Below, piece by piece: positions 48,134-59,779 of a DNA stretch of 64,000 nt (its first letter is position 1; each line of letters starts with the position of its first letter). Under the pieces are notes generated by a model. It was not told the origin of the DNA. It saw only the letters and a program-made list of their open reading frames with translations, and made no database searches. The translations under genes were made by a program, and so were the position numbers. This DNA is from Aquilaria yunnanensis (Eukaryota; Streptophyta; Magnoliopsida; Malvales; Thymelaeaceae), in the NCBI GenBank assembly GCA_039654915.1, contig CM077600.1, positions 31,183,992 to 31,247,991 of the forward strand, written 5' to 3'.

Positions 48134-51100
48134 CAACATTTGGAATATAATGTTCATCTTACTCTTTACAGCTTCCTCCCCATAAGTCAACCTATCTGTT
48201 GTTCCTGCATTTTTCAAAACAAAATAGGTCACCAGATGGGCGTGTGGTACCAAGATTTGAAGTGAGTTAAGAATCAACATCTATGAACAACACCATTTAC
48301 CTTTCCTCGAGTCAGATCTATGATTTCGGATTATCGCCGTGTAGCTTTTCCGGGTGAAGGTTAGTAGGAGACCGAAGAGATGTTGGTGGAAAACACAGGG
48401 TTTTCGGGTACATGCTGACCCAAACATAAGTAGGCAAGAACAGAAGAAAGGAAAACATAATCCACGGTGCAAAAAGTTTTAGTTTAACATAAAAAAATTT
48501 TAAATTGAATGTATAGAAAAACTAAATCTGTTTACAACCTTTGAGGCTCACATGATGTGTTCGCTATTGGCGGTGTGCAGCGCCAATGAAAAAAACCAGA
48601 TCGTGGCTGTTGGCAACGGGCAGCTTCTGTTCACACTTTCGATGACAGACAACAGAGAGAACAAAGGACCAATAGAAAATTATGGGAACAAATTCAGAAA
48701 CATTAGTAGAATAGGAGAAAGAAATTGGTCAAAAAAAGAAGCGACATTTTCTTTCCGCCTAGAACTATCTCTCCGCTGATGGATGGAAAAAGGAAACGAT
48801 GTAAAGGGAGACCAAGTGGTGGCTTTTGTTGGAGTATATTTAAATTTGTGTGAGTAGTGATGTCTAGCAGCATGGAAGGAAGGATAGAGTGAGAAGTTGC
48901 TAGAGTTAGGACAAAATTGCATATGTATATAAAGCTTTCCGAGTTAATTACACCCTCAGTCATTCCATAATTATCCAATTTTCAAATAGGTCATCCTTTT
49001 TTGTTTCTGCTCATCGTGCTTCCCACTCATTTGTTTCCTCTGCACCATCATTTCAATAACACCCATCTACTTTCTGGGTCATTACTCACTAGTTCACGAG
49101 GCTCACTAGGTATCGGCCTTCGCTTCTCCATCCTGGTCCAATAAGTTGGCATATGCTTGGTTAATACTTTTATTAGCTTGCCTATACCTATTTTTTGGGT
49201 TTATATTTCTATGTATTATTTTTTGGCCCATAGGCATTTTATTTCTTACCTTTTATTCTATTTAATGAAATGGATTAAATTATGTCCACACTTGCTCAAA
49301 ATTTATAGCTAACCCAAGTAAACGTTCTCTTAATGTATTTTTACCCCTTAAATTTTTATTCATAAAACTTCCCTAAAATGATTACAAAATCTTACTCACT
49401 TCCAAAATATTGTGTTCAAATTATATCCTAATTTTTTCATGAACAATTATGTACAAACGTATTCAAATACTTGATTATATGTAATTCATATTACAAATTA
49501 CCCATTTATAACATTTAATTCCTCTTTATTACTTTGCCATAATATTAAACTAATGTATGTAGAAAAAGTCATTTAACTATCAACAAGTTCCTACACCCTC
49601 CGCATTATACCTTAAGATAAATTAACCATCCCAACCATTTTCTGTGGTACAAGTTAAGCATATATCATATTTAATTGCTCTTTATTTTAAATTGGTAATA
49701 CTATATTATTGTGTGTACAATAAGTCCTCTTACTATCAATAAGTTGTGAAACCAATTATTTACTTCAGAACTTGCACTGTACATCATTATTTGTTTATTT
49801 CCATATATTTCCTATCCTATCTCCCACCTATTCTTATTTCTTCCATCATTTATAATCCCTTTATTTTTTATTAATTAATTTTTTTTACTAAAGTTTGACT
49901 TCAAAATATTTATATTAATATGTATTGAAAAAAATGCTTAAAAATGATATTTAGATACTATAATCTTTAAATTTTCATTTTTCATATAAAATATTCATAT
50001 TTTTATAATAAATTTTTTAAAAAATAAAATCATAAATTAATTACTGTAAATAGTAAAAAGATCAGTTTTTGTGAAACGAATGGAATGTTATTTATTTGGA
50101 TTACTAATTGCTACATTTTCCTCTATGTACATTTTATTATTACTACCTATATAAATTGCCTTAACTTATAGAAACCACATTTCTTCCCCATGCAATGACA
50201 TAAATTATCCATGGACTCATTACCCATTTGACATTCTTGTGCTTATTTTGTCCAAGGTCCTACAGGCTACAGAGGTACCCGCATCAATCTCGAGACCTAG
50301 CATCCATTAATCCTGCATTCTCCTTTGCCTTTACTTCGTTGGTCACATTTGCTTCCTTCACTATTTATTCAATTCTATGGAGATGATTTTTGCCAAAATT
50401 GTCAAGATTGAGACCTACATTGGATCAATTTTTGTCGTACAATATCAGAATCACAAGATTGGATCGTGGATCATAAAATTATACTAAAACCCAAATTTTC
50501 TTATCTAGAAAACATAGTTCTTGTAAAAGATCAATTATATTGAACATCCATGTCAAACTTGAGTATCATAACAAATGTGAAAATCTTCATTTAAAAATTA
50601 TTGCCCTATTTTATGTGTCTTCTTTAATAATTTTTTTAATTCTATCTAACTAAAGTCTTAAAAAATTATTCCCACTTATTAATTCTTAATTCTTTTTTTG
50701 TTTCACTCTTAACTAGCCATATTTTTCTTCTTATATTTGTATTTTTCATACATTGGAATTTGATAAAAATAAATGAACAATTTGGCTGATTCCTTTACGC
50801 AATCCGGTCAAATATGGTTGGCCCACATTTTAACATCTCTTCATCCACAATTACAATTTATTTAATTTTTGAGCATGCCCTCATAGTGGGGATGAGGCTC
50901 TTCTTACCAAAATTGACCCACTATTACGACTTATTATCCACTTTTACCATCCTAATTGAATTTAATTTTTGACAGGTTGGACCTTCAAAATACTCCTTCC
51001 ACATTTAATCCTTAAATAGAGCCTCATCCATTCATTACAACTTGATTTGCAACCTATGAAAGGTACTCATTTCTTGTTGTCATAATACAATATATCTAAC

Positions 51101-51370
51101 TTCATCTGCATATACTATCATTACACTTTAACTTAATAGATACAACATGACACATCTACTGATGCATTCTCATGTTCACATGATTGAATTGGTGGAGAAC
51201 TTTAATATTGAAGCGGAATTCTTAAACATACAAGATCCTTATACTATATAACTTCCCCTTTCTGCATCATTATGTTATGCACACCATTTTACTTTTAGGA
51301 CATCAATCACATTATTCCATGGCCTTTTAATACACTGATTCTTAAAAATATTAGTATATGAACTACTGGC
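48134..51370. other. AT-rich interior of the large MULE
   Basis: 48245-48410 resembles 45447-45575 (ACCAAGATTTGAAG, TTTACCTTTCC, CGAGT and GATTxxGGATTAT words in the same order), an old duplication on both sides of the solo LTR. 49860-50090 may be a worn Stowaway-type element (its right end has AAACGAATGGAATGTTA). 50950-51070 has a promoter-like TAAATAGAGCC context. No gene is supportable. Confidence 0.35.
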
Positions 51371-51372
51371 AT

Positions 51373-51398
51373 GTCCGTTAGACGGGCTATGAAACTAG
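51373..51398 (+). mobile_element. Helitron-like 3' terminus
   Basis: GTCCGTTAGACGGGC forms a 6-bp stem (one G-U pair) with a 3-base loop, followed 7 bases later by CTAG (51395-51398) and then T. A short GC hairpin about 10 bases before CTRR, next to T, is the standard Helitron end. The matching 5' TC end was not found, so the extent of the element to the left is unknown. Confidence 0.5.
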
Positions 51399-51477
51399 TT
51401 ATGTTTAATTTAGTAATTCAAATCAATAATTCTTTGATCAGTTAGACAATTAAAGTATTACATCTGTTATTATTGAA

Positions 51478-51612
51478 GGCCCGTTAGGCTCCTTAGCAAA
51501 AGGGCTGAGTACTTACAAGCTCGAACTCTGCCCTTTTAAAATATCAAGCTCGTTTTTAGGTTCAAACTTGAGCTCAAGCTACTCGACAAAAACTCAACTC
51601 ATTTAAACCCCA
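51478..51612. repeat. hAT-type GAGCTC repeat fragment
   Basis: GGCCCGTTAGGCTCCTTAGC, CAAGCTCG, TTGAGCTCAAGCT and CTCGACAAAAACTCAA words resemble the arms of the element at 34258-35299. Ends are not identifiable. Confidence 0.35.
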
Positions 51613-52163
51613 ACTCACTATTAATTAATACCATTTTTAACTCTATTTTTTAAATATTTTTTTATGCTTCAATAACTTTTATATTTCATTAGATTTCATA
51701 AAAGATTTATTTTTTTATTATTTTCCCTGCTATTTTGTTTTTTTTGTTTAAACTTTATCTAATATTCCTATATATAAATAAAACTAGGAAATTTAGGGGA
51801 AAAAAATAAAGAATACTTGATTTAATGTCTTAATTAGAATATTGTATACTTTTTTTTCTTTGATGGATTCCAACTAGTGTTTAGATTTAAACAAAATATT
51901 CAAATTAAACAAAAAAATCATATTAATGTGCAAAAAATTGAACAAATAAAGATGGTAAATAAAAAATAGGGAAGAAGAGAAGGGAAAGATCATCCTAGTG
52001 TTAAAGACTAAATTATTTATTTTTGTGGATAAACCCTTAATAATGAGGCATTTATTTTACTCTAAGAGTAAGAAAATTTGTAGAAAAAAGAAATGAAAGT
52101 AAATGTAGAGAAAAAAGAGATGAATTTTTTTGGTTTTTTGGTAAATAAATAAAATAATTTATT

Positions 52164-52510
52164 TAAAAAATAAGCAAAATAAAAATTATTAGAAAATGTA
52201 AAATATTTGAATTATTTTACATAATTTTTTGAATTATTAGTTGTAGATAATCTAATTATTTAATTATTATAGTTAGCAATTTAGTAAAGTTTGTTAAATT
52301 AACAAGTTTGATGTGAATGAAAGTTTCAAAATGTAATGGTAAATTTGATGAAAGGTTGCAACTAAGGTTGTTGTTTGGTCAGACTATCGTCTATTGAGGG
52401 ACTAACTCGCTATATTTTTCAAAGTTGGGGATTAAATCGCGCTGAGTCATAATTAAAGGACTAACTCGCTTGAGTTGACAAAGTTAAGAGATCCAATGTG
52501 CATTTTGGCC
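52164..52510 (-). repeat. Right terminal inverted repeat of the large MULE
   Basis: Pairs with 41667-42040. Its outer part (GGACTAACTCGCTTGAGTTG, then AAAGTTAAGAGATCC) is also close to the right arm of the intronic MULE at 17010-17809, tying both to one family. Confidence 0.7.
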
Positions 52511-52810
52511 AATAATTTTCTCGATTCTCGACACTGGACGAAACCGGACCAAACCAAAGGGAATAGACCGGTCGGAGGATGAAGACAATAGACGACATAC
52601 TCGATTCTCGACCCTGGAAGGCTGGAACACACAACACGAAGATACAAGCGTGTTCATTGTTGCGAGAAGATGAGGTCTGAGCAATCCCTCGAAGTACCCT
52701 GGCCACACCTCCCTCCCACTTCACCACCAACCAGATTTCCCATCCTCTTATTCGCAGGATTTTCTCTCTCATCCGCAAAACCCCAGTCCCCATAAAACTA
52801 TCTCAGGCTA

Positions 52811-52832
52811 TCTCTCTCTCTCTCTCTCTCTC
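52811..52832 (+). repeat. (TC)11 microsatellite in the FLAP1 leader
   Basis: Eleven TC units end 21 bases before the FLAP1 ATG. Pyrimidine-rich leaders and core-promoter Y patches are common in plants, so it may influence initiation; length variation between individuals is likely. Confidence 0.8.
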
Positions 52833-52853
52833 GATTTGACAGAATTAGTCGCC

Positions 52854-55800
52854 ATGGCGACAGCTTCGTTGCTCGAATCAAACCCTTTAAAATGGAAGCA
52901 AACATTGCCTCTACACTTTCCCCCTCCTCGCCTATTGCCCCTTCTTCCTGTCAAACGGGCAAAATTCATCAATTCCGCCCACTTAGGCTTCAAATGCTTT
53001 TGCTTTCGGAGCAAGAATGCTCAATCAGCAAACTTCGATTCGAATTCGAACGCGAACCCAGGTTTGGGTTTGCCAGAATTCAAGCACCGATTCGAGGTTT
53101 TCGTTGATTCGTGCAAGAAAGCGTTGAATGTCATCAAGAAGCCCGCCGTCGCTGCCATTTTGTTGGGGGCTCTGTTAATGTACGATCCCAATCTGGCCTT
53201 GGCTGCTTCCGGCGGAAGGATGGGCGGAAGATCCTTTTCTTCTCCTTCGTCTTCTTCTTCTTCTTCTTCTTCGAGGAGCTATTCCGTGCCGCGGACGTCG
53301 AGCTCGAAGTTTTCGTATTCCGTTCCGTATTACGCGCCGACCCCGTTCGGAGGCGTTGGCGGGTTTTACGTGGGGCCGGCTGTTGGAGTAGGAGTTGGTG
53401 CTGGGTCCAGCTTCTTCCTGATTTTAATGGGCTTCGCGGCGTTTGTTCTAGTTTCGGGGTTCCTCTCAGATAGGTCAGATAGCAGCGTGCTCACTGCTAC
53501 CGAAAAGACCAGCGTCCTCAAGCTTCAGGTATTGAATTTTGGTATTGATTTTCCTGATTCCGTTTAAAGCTTTCCAGATTATCAATCTTTTATTTAAGTT
53601 GTTTGTTGCTCACGAAATGCTTTGCGTTCGTCTCATTCTTCTCTCGAATGTTATGCTTCAAATTGGAAAACTTAAGGCGAATACTGGTATTCATGGTACT
53701 GAAAAACTTTGTTGATGGCTGTTAATGCGATAAGTTAATTCTTTGTCCTCATATTCAAGCGTATTGAGTGCCATGGAGCAAGAAACTAAAATTATTTTTT
53801 CCATCAACCAGGCAAAGAACAATGTCAAATTCTTTTAGTTCCTTTAAGGAGGGGCATATGGCTATTGCCAAATTTAAATCAACTTCTTATAGAGTTCTTT
53901 TTTATTAGGTTGGGTTGTTAGGCCTGGGTCGGTCTCTGCAGAAGGATCTTAATCGAATTGCCGAAGTTGCTGATACTTCTAGCTCAGAGGGTTTGAGCTA
54001 TGTATTGACTGGTGAGCTTTTCCTTTTAGTTATGCTGATTCCTTTACTGTTCGTATATTATCCTGTTTCAGTTCTTGCTATAAAATAAGTTAAAGTACTT
54101 TTCACTTTTAAGGAATGTTAGGCAGTTGTATTCATCTAATAGTTGTAAATTAGTCATAAGTGTGTAGAATAGCATGACATGTCATAGCAGGATGAGCACA
54201 ATTTCTTGGTTTTGTACTTGCTGTTTTTGTTTTACTGACTGTCAGTTGTCCGTGCATGTGCATTTTTCGTTAATAGAAACAACTCTTGGATCATTATTTT
54301 TGTTCATTATAGCATCACTACTTGGTGATTGGTTTCTTATGCATCATCATCAACTTTTTTCCTCATATGCGTTGTCATCCAATCTGAAGGAGAGAAAAAT
54401 GTTTCTTTTGTTCTTACAGAAACAACATTGGCCTTGCTCCGTCACCCTGATTATTGCATCTCAGGTTATTCATCCGTAAGTCGCTTTCTGTAGTGCTGTT
54501 CCCATCATGCCCAGTATACTAGCTGGATTGTTGTGGCTTTGTGATTCCAAAGTCTAAACTGCTATGGTCAATGACATTTTCCTTCTACAGACAGAAAGTT
54601 AAGTAACAAAGATGTAGATCTTCTGGTGCCTAGTTCATAAACTTGTAAGCTTGTCTATGACAGTACTGATGCATGGGTACATGTACAAGCCCACAAGCCG
54701 ATACGCTTGTGTCCATTTGTACATGCATGAATAGTTGACAAAATTGCATATGTGAGAGAATACAAAGTTTGAATGAGGTTTACCGTAAGTTATCAATTGT
54801 TTTGGTTGGCAAAGTTTTAGATATTGAGCAGCTTGAAACATCAGTATGAATTTGAATTCCTTCTTAATTTTATCATCCTGGGAGATTGGTTGCTTTGTTA
54901 TACTTTTTGTTTAGTGTCTAGCTGTGCTTATTTAGTGTCTGTGTTTATTTGGGTGTTTGTTTCTTCACGCATGATTTAGTTGAGATCTTATGCGCTTTAG
55001 ACAATCAGATATCATTAGTTTGGATGTTTACCTGTGAAATAGGCTGAGATAAAACGAAGCGTTGAGGATGGAGAAAAACGCTTCAATCAACTTTCTATTG
55101 AAGAAAGAGGCAAATTTGATGAAGAGACACTTGTTAATGTGAACAATATAAGAAGGCAAACAACAAGCAGTCAGAAATCTAGTGGATTCAGCAATGAGTA
55201 CATAGTGGTAAGTCTTTGACTTAAATTTTGCTTGCTGATGGATCCAAGAGCAAGTTGAGGAGTAGGCTGTACTTGGATCTGGTTTACTAAATATTGTGGC
55301 TGGTGTAAATCTTGTTTAGAAATCTATGCTAATGATCACTGTTTGCCAAATTTTGCACTTAATTTTCAATTTGCAAAATTCAATGGTTTGATGTGTAGCT
55401 TTCTGGATGATTTTGGACTCAGTGGCAGTTATTGTATAATGTGAGGTGATTCTTTCATTTGAATGAAAACTTAATTTGATGACAATATATATTTTTTGCT
55501 TTAATAACTGAAACTTGATGTCTTTGAACTTGATGGGCAAATTGATTGGATGCTAACTTATTTTATCTTTTGAGTACCTCTGGTTTTCTCTATTTTCCTT
55601 TTGATCACGATGATTTTCTTTTATCTAAATATGTTGCCATTTAGTAATTGGATTGTTGGATATGAGTTGATAATTTGACTTCACTTTCTTAAATTCATAT
55701 TGAATTTCTGGATTGGCAGATAACGATCTTGGTGGCTGCTGAAGGAGTACATAAGCTGCCAATTGTTAATGGAAGTGGAGACTTAAAGGAAGCCCTACAA

Positions 55801-55999
55801 AAGTTAGCATCTATTCCTTCAGGCAAAATACTGGTAAGAACTGTCCTGCAGCATAAGCCTCTTAGGGTTCTCATACTGTAGCTAATATCTATCTGTTATT
55901 ATGCAGGCAGTCGAGGTCTTGTGGACCCCACAGAATGAAAATGACACACTGTCAGAGCGCGAACTTCTTGAAGATTACCCACTTCTAAGGCCTCTGTGA
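52854..55999 (+). CDS. FLAP1: FLUCTUATING-LIGHT-ACCLIMATION protein 1-like (DUF1517), chloroplast, six exons
   Basis: Exons: 52854-53528, 53909-54011, 54420-54475, 55043-55207, 55720-55833, 55907-55999; all GT-AG, 1,206 nt, 401 residues. The ATG at 52854 sits in GCCATGGC; the frame extends upstream only through TTG. Residues 1 to about 55 look like a transit peptide. A first hydrophobic segment (about 97-118) is followed by a Gly/Ser-rich stretch with a run of nine Ser, then GGVGGFYVGPAVGVGVGAGS and a second membrane segment (about 186-203). The soluble C-terminal part carries the DUF1517 core (VGLLGLGRSLQKDL, ITILVAAEGVHKLP, EVLWTPQNENDTLSERELL). Ending: EDYPLLRPL. Arabidopsis FLAP1 (At1g54520) is a chloroplast membrane protein that tunes non-photochemical quenching under changing light. 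Complete. Confidence 0.93.
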
Positions 56000-57660
56000 A
56001 ATTTTGTGAGTATATACATTGTACCTTCCAGATCCCAGATGATAGGTATGGAACTGTTTAATGAATTTCCTTTGTATATACTGCACTGTTTTTGTATAGA
56101 GGTGCTATGTTCTCATCCTTGACAACAAGGTCCAGTACCATTTAATATGTACACATAAGAACATAGGTAGTGTCTGCTTCCCTGGGATATGAAATACTAA
56201 TTCTCATGCTCTCCTTTACTGTAATACTTAATTATCCTCCTTGAGGAAACAAGTGTAGCTCCACCCATATTTTTGGTGCTTGTAAATTTCTTGAGAATTT
56301 TGCATATCTGGAAAAGACTATCTGCCTCTTCCTACTGCATATAGTCTTTCATTGTTTAGATCTGTTGGGATTTGGAAGAATTAAGCGCATCATTTTCATT
56401 TGTTACTAAAGTCATTGTTCCATTTTTCATATTATGATTAAACTTCATTGATTTTGCATTTAAGTTATCTATGTTTTTGTTGTTGAGAAATGTTATTTTG
56501 AACTCACACAAATTAGACTCTGTAGATTTTTATGATTTCAAGGACTTGGGTTAGAGATTTTAGGAAATGAAGGAAATCGAGGCATTAATGCGAAAGGTAG
56601 ATGTGAATATTACTAATGGTTGGAAGGCAGGAGTCTATTGACGTTTAATGATGTTATGAGACAAATTGAAACATTAATGATCCAATTGAAAATTGCCCCA
56701 AACTTTGTGACCAATCTTTGCACTTTAGCCCACGTAAAAACCACCGCATTCTACTAAACTGGAGATAATATAAACACAGTTGTCACTTCCCAACCGTTGC
56801 TCGTGCTTCTCTTTCTTGCTTTGACGTTATGATCTGCTTGTTTTTGTTTTCATATGTTTATTCTTGCTTTTTTTTTTTTTTTTTTGTGGGATTCAGTATC
56901 GTCATCTTCATTTTTTCCCCTCTAAACGGGAAAACAAAAAATCCCCCATCTTGTGACGTCAATTTTGTGAGGATTTGCTCCTAGCTAATACATGGTTATT
57001 TGTAATGAACAGAGGTTCAAGGTACTTAGATTAGTTGTTTACTTAATGGTATATACCAAATTACGCGTACTCGGGGTCACTTGTGTATGCAATTTGTTGT
57101 TTCTAGCGGCTAAAAGATTAGCTGGTTGCAAGCACCAGATAGTAAAGTAGGATGTTTTAGTTTTATTTAATTGATTGCTTTGAATTGCACCGTAGTTGTG
57201 TGGTATTTTAATGCAATATGTATAGCTTGGTAATGGCAGGCATGCTTTTAGTTGTAGAAGAGTAGGTGCTGGTCATTTCCCCATATCGGTCACAAGTGGC
57301 TGTATGGAAATGGAAATGGTCCGGCTTTTCTTCAAGTTGGTGATGCGCTTGGATTTTACCGGGTTTAGGAAAAGATATTTTAGAGCACAGAAGAGGGACG
57401 CTGCTTCTCTGGTTGGTAAAGTGGATGTGAGAACAAGTTGACTCAAGAGTGTTGGTCTTTGTCACGAAAGATGAGGCTGGCCTGGCCTGGCTCCAGCCTA
57501 GTATTGCCCAACATTCACCGTTCTTTTAGATGATTGGAACTTTTTGCGATAAGGTCAGGTGCAGGCTATTTTTTTCTTTAATTTCATATTGTCCTCGCCC
57601 CCCCTTCTTTCTCTCTCTCTTTCTTCTCTTTCCCCTTTTCTCTCTTTTTTTTTTCCCCGT
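56000..57660. other. FLAP1 3' flank and intergenic DNA
   Basis: Probably FLAP1 3' UTR to about 56350, then sequence with poly-T runs (56868-56886) and a pyrimidine-rich block (57590-57660). No gene is supportable; the 85-codon minus frame at 57208-57465 has no recognisable motif. Confidence 0.45.
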
Positions 57661-57866
57661 ACTTTTCAGTTTTCTATGCTAGATTTCCTTTATTAGTCCT
57701 CCCGCCCATTGCTTACAGCTACAGGTTTGTCATAAAATCGAAGGTGTAGTTTGGTAGGAAGTGTTAGCACGTGGCTGCTGGCAAAGATCTTTGAGATGAA
57801 ACTGAAGTCTTTAAAACTCTTCTTTACAAGGAAATTGAAGATTAAAGAACACGAGATCTTGTTATC
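57661..57866. repeat. Direct repeat, copy 1 (partner at 59401-59615)
   Basis: Shares with the partner a near-identical run: TTTTCTATGCT, GATTTCCTTTATTAG, CATTGCTTACAGC, AAAATCGAAGGTGTAGTTTG, GAGATGAAACTGAAGTC and GAAATTGAAGATTAAAGAAC. It is interrupted at 57866 by a CACTACAAC sequence. Confidence 0.85.
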
Positions 57867-57867
57867 A

Positions 57868-58127
57868 CTACAACACAGATTTCAAATTGCGATTGAAAGT
57901 TTAGTTGCAATTCAGTTGTGATACTAGAAGTAGCTAATTCGCAATTAAAATTTGTAGTTGCATTTTTTCAAATTACAATTTGTTTGTGACTAAATCTCGA
58001 CTGTGATAAGTGACTAAAATTTTTAGTTAAAAATCAATCAAGAAATTTATGAGCGGATATAACTTTTGCGACTAACCATTTCAGTTGTTAATATAGCGAT
58101 TGTCATGCTCAGTCGCTGCATTAGTAA
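57868..58127. mobile_element. Possible small CACTA-like element
   Basis: Starts CACTACAACACAG directly where direct-repeat copy 1 breaks off, and continues with TTGCGATT, GTTGCAATT, TTCGCAATTAAAA and AGTCGCTG words in both orientations, like CACTA subterminal repeats. The presumed right end, ATTAGTAATG near 58120-58127, is a poor match to TAGTG, so extent and class are uncertain. Confidence 0.38.
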
Positions 58128-58267
58128 TGTTTTTTTAAACAGAATATGGTTTATTTTAATATAATGGTTATTTAATTAATATTATACAATCTAATTGGTA
58201 TATATTTGATTTTTTATTTAATTGATAGTTACATTAAATTTGTATGAATATTAACTTATTTAAATTA

Positions 58268-58501
58268 CTACATCCGTCCCATATTCTTTGCACCATTTGA
58301 CTTTTTCACATAGTTTGATTTAAATTTATTCATATTAGTATTTTAGAAAAAATTTAAAAAAATATATATTTAGAAATTATATGTGTTGATTTATCATTAT
58401 TATATAAAAGTTCTTCATTTATATACTAAAATGTTGAAAATAAAAAATCATAAATTAATTGCTAAAAAGTGAATGGTGTAAAGAATATGAGACGAAGAAA
58501 G
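58268..58501. mobile_element. Stowaway-type (Tc1/mariner) MITE
   Basis: Left end CTACATCCGTCCCATATTCT with the inverse ATATGAGACGAAGAAAG at the right end, flanked by TA on both sides (58266-58267, 58502-58503). CTCCxTCCGTCCCA-type termini and TA targets define Stowaway. About 234 bp, AT-rich, with internal inverted similarity. Confidence 0.78.
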
Positions 58502-58503
58502 TA

Positions 58504-59400
58504 TTATTAATAAAACATATTCAAATAATAAAATTAAATTTAAATAAAATACATTTAGATTAATATGAAAGTCAACATACATACCCAAATATAAAATTTA
58601 AAAAGTCACAAAATTCAAAAATCACAATTTCATATTGTCCTGTTAAAAATTTTTTTTAAAAAGAAAGTACGTGGATTGTGTTAATACGTTTCACATTAAT
58701 GCGTCCTGATTAACACGTTTTTTCATTTTGGGCCGGGTTGCAGGAGCAACCCGGTTTGTAAAAAGACTTATTTGCCCCTGTTTGTCTTATACCAAAGTTA
58801 TCAAGCTCGAACTGCTCTAGCCGCCCAGTAGACGACTTTGATCGCTGCCTTGGTGGTACAAACGACTTCAATCACTACCTGGATGACTTCAACCGCTCTA
58901 GCCACCTAGAAGACTTTTATCGCTGCTAGACGACTTTGATCGGGCTTTAGACGCTAGTAGTCAACACCACTCCAACTTGGCGGTCCATCCCAAAATTCAA
59001 AACCACTCCTGCCGCCGCCACTCCCCACCTCGTTAACGCATCCGGCGCACGCTTCGAGAGTCCCATTGGGCCGTTGGGGAGTTGAATCGAATACTCCATC
59101 CCGATGTGGGAGTAATCGAAGGTGTCGACTCTTGAAAAATGAAGAAAGGAGGGAGGTGGAGCTTGGCATGAGAAAATTGATTGGGGAGGAGAATGGCCGC
59201 TGATTCTTCAAGGATGACGAGCCAATTGTTGGAGGAGCCGCAGCGACGCTTGTTAGGGCTGGAGAGCTCGGGGGCAAATAAGTCCACACAACTGGGTCCT
59301 ACAGGTGGTCAATTCCTTCGATTACTAAAACACGTTAACAGAATTTGGTTAATTTACGCCGAACTGACTTGGAACCATCGCCCGTTTTGTTTTTTTTTTT
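58504..59400. other. Intergenic DNA, partly GC-richer
   Basis: 58780-59290 is GC-richer, with overlapping open frames on both strands (for example 58954-59289 minus) that have no recognisable domain. GACTTCAATCACTACCTGG-like words repeat loosely near 58840-58940. No gene is supportable. Confidence 0.35.
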
Positions 59401-59615
59401 TCCAACTTTTCAATTTTCTATGCTCGATTTCCTTTATTAGCCCTCCCGACCATTGCTTACAGCCACAGGTTTGTCGTAAAATCGAAGGTGTAGTTTGGTA
59501 GGAAGTGTTAGTTAGCACGTGGCTGTTGGCAAAGATCTTCTTTGAGATGAAACTGAAGTCCTCAAAACTCTTCTTTACAAGGAAATTGAAGATTAAAGAA
59601 CACGAGATCTTTGTT
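59401..59615. repeat. Direct repeat, copy 2 (partner at 57661-57866)
   Basis: Same words and order as copy 1, with small insertions (GTTAGTTAGCACG for GTTAGCACG, ATCTTCTTTGAG for ATCTTTGAG). Continues past the point where copy 1 is interrupted. Confidence 0.85.
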
Positions 59616-59779
59616 ATGAACCAAGGAAAAGAAAACGGACTGTTTAACTCACTCCACCTCTGGACTAGGCCTAACCCAAAAACCCTTGTGCTTACCTTCA
59701 GCCTTCTTAACCCAGCCAGACTATTCTAGAACTTGAGCTTAGTATTTGTAAAAAAATAAAAAATAAATAAATTTTTTAT

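Larger units (their letters stand above)
41667..52510. mobile_element. Large Mutator-like element (10.8 kb) with long inverted ends
   Basis: The left end (GGGCTAAATGCAC, from 41667) and the right end (GTGCATTTTGGCC, to 52510) are inverted copies. The similarity continues inward for about 350 bp, with matching blocks such as TTTACTAAATTGCTAA and TCTAATAATTTxTATTTTGC in the left arm and their inverse in the right arm. The element is flanked by a perfect 9-bp direct repeat AATAATTTT (41658-41666 and 52511-52519), the Mutator target length. The interior holds nested elements (solo LTR at 45624-48133, Helitron-like end at 51373-51398) and exon-like fragments. No MURA transposase frame is recognisable. 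Removing the solo LTR leaves about 8.3 kb. Alternative: two independent copies whose flanks match by chance, unlikely for nine bases. Confidence 0.75.

Noticed and set aside
52836..52853. Six-residue N-terminal extension of FLAP1
   Set aside because: It begins with TTG; the ATG at 52854 has a good context and starts a transit peptide.
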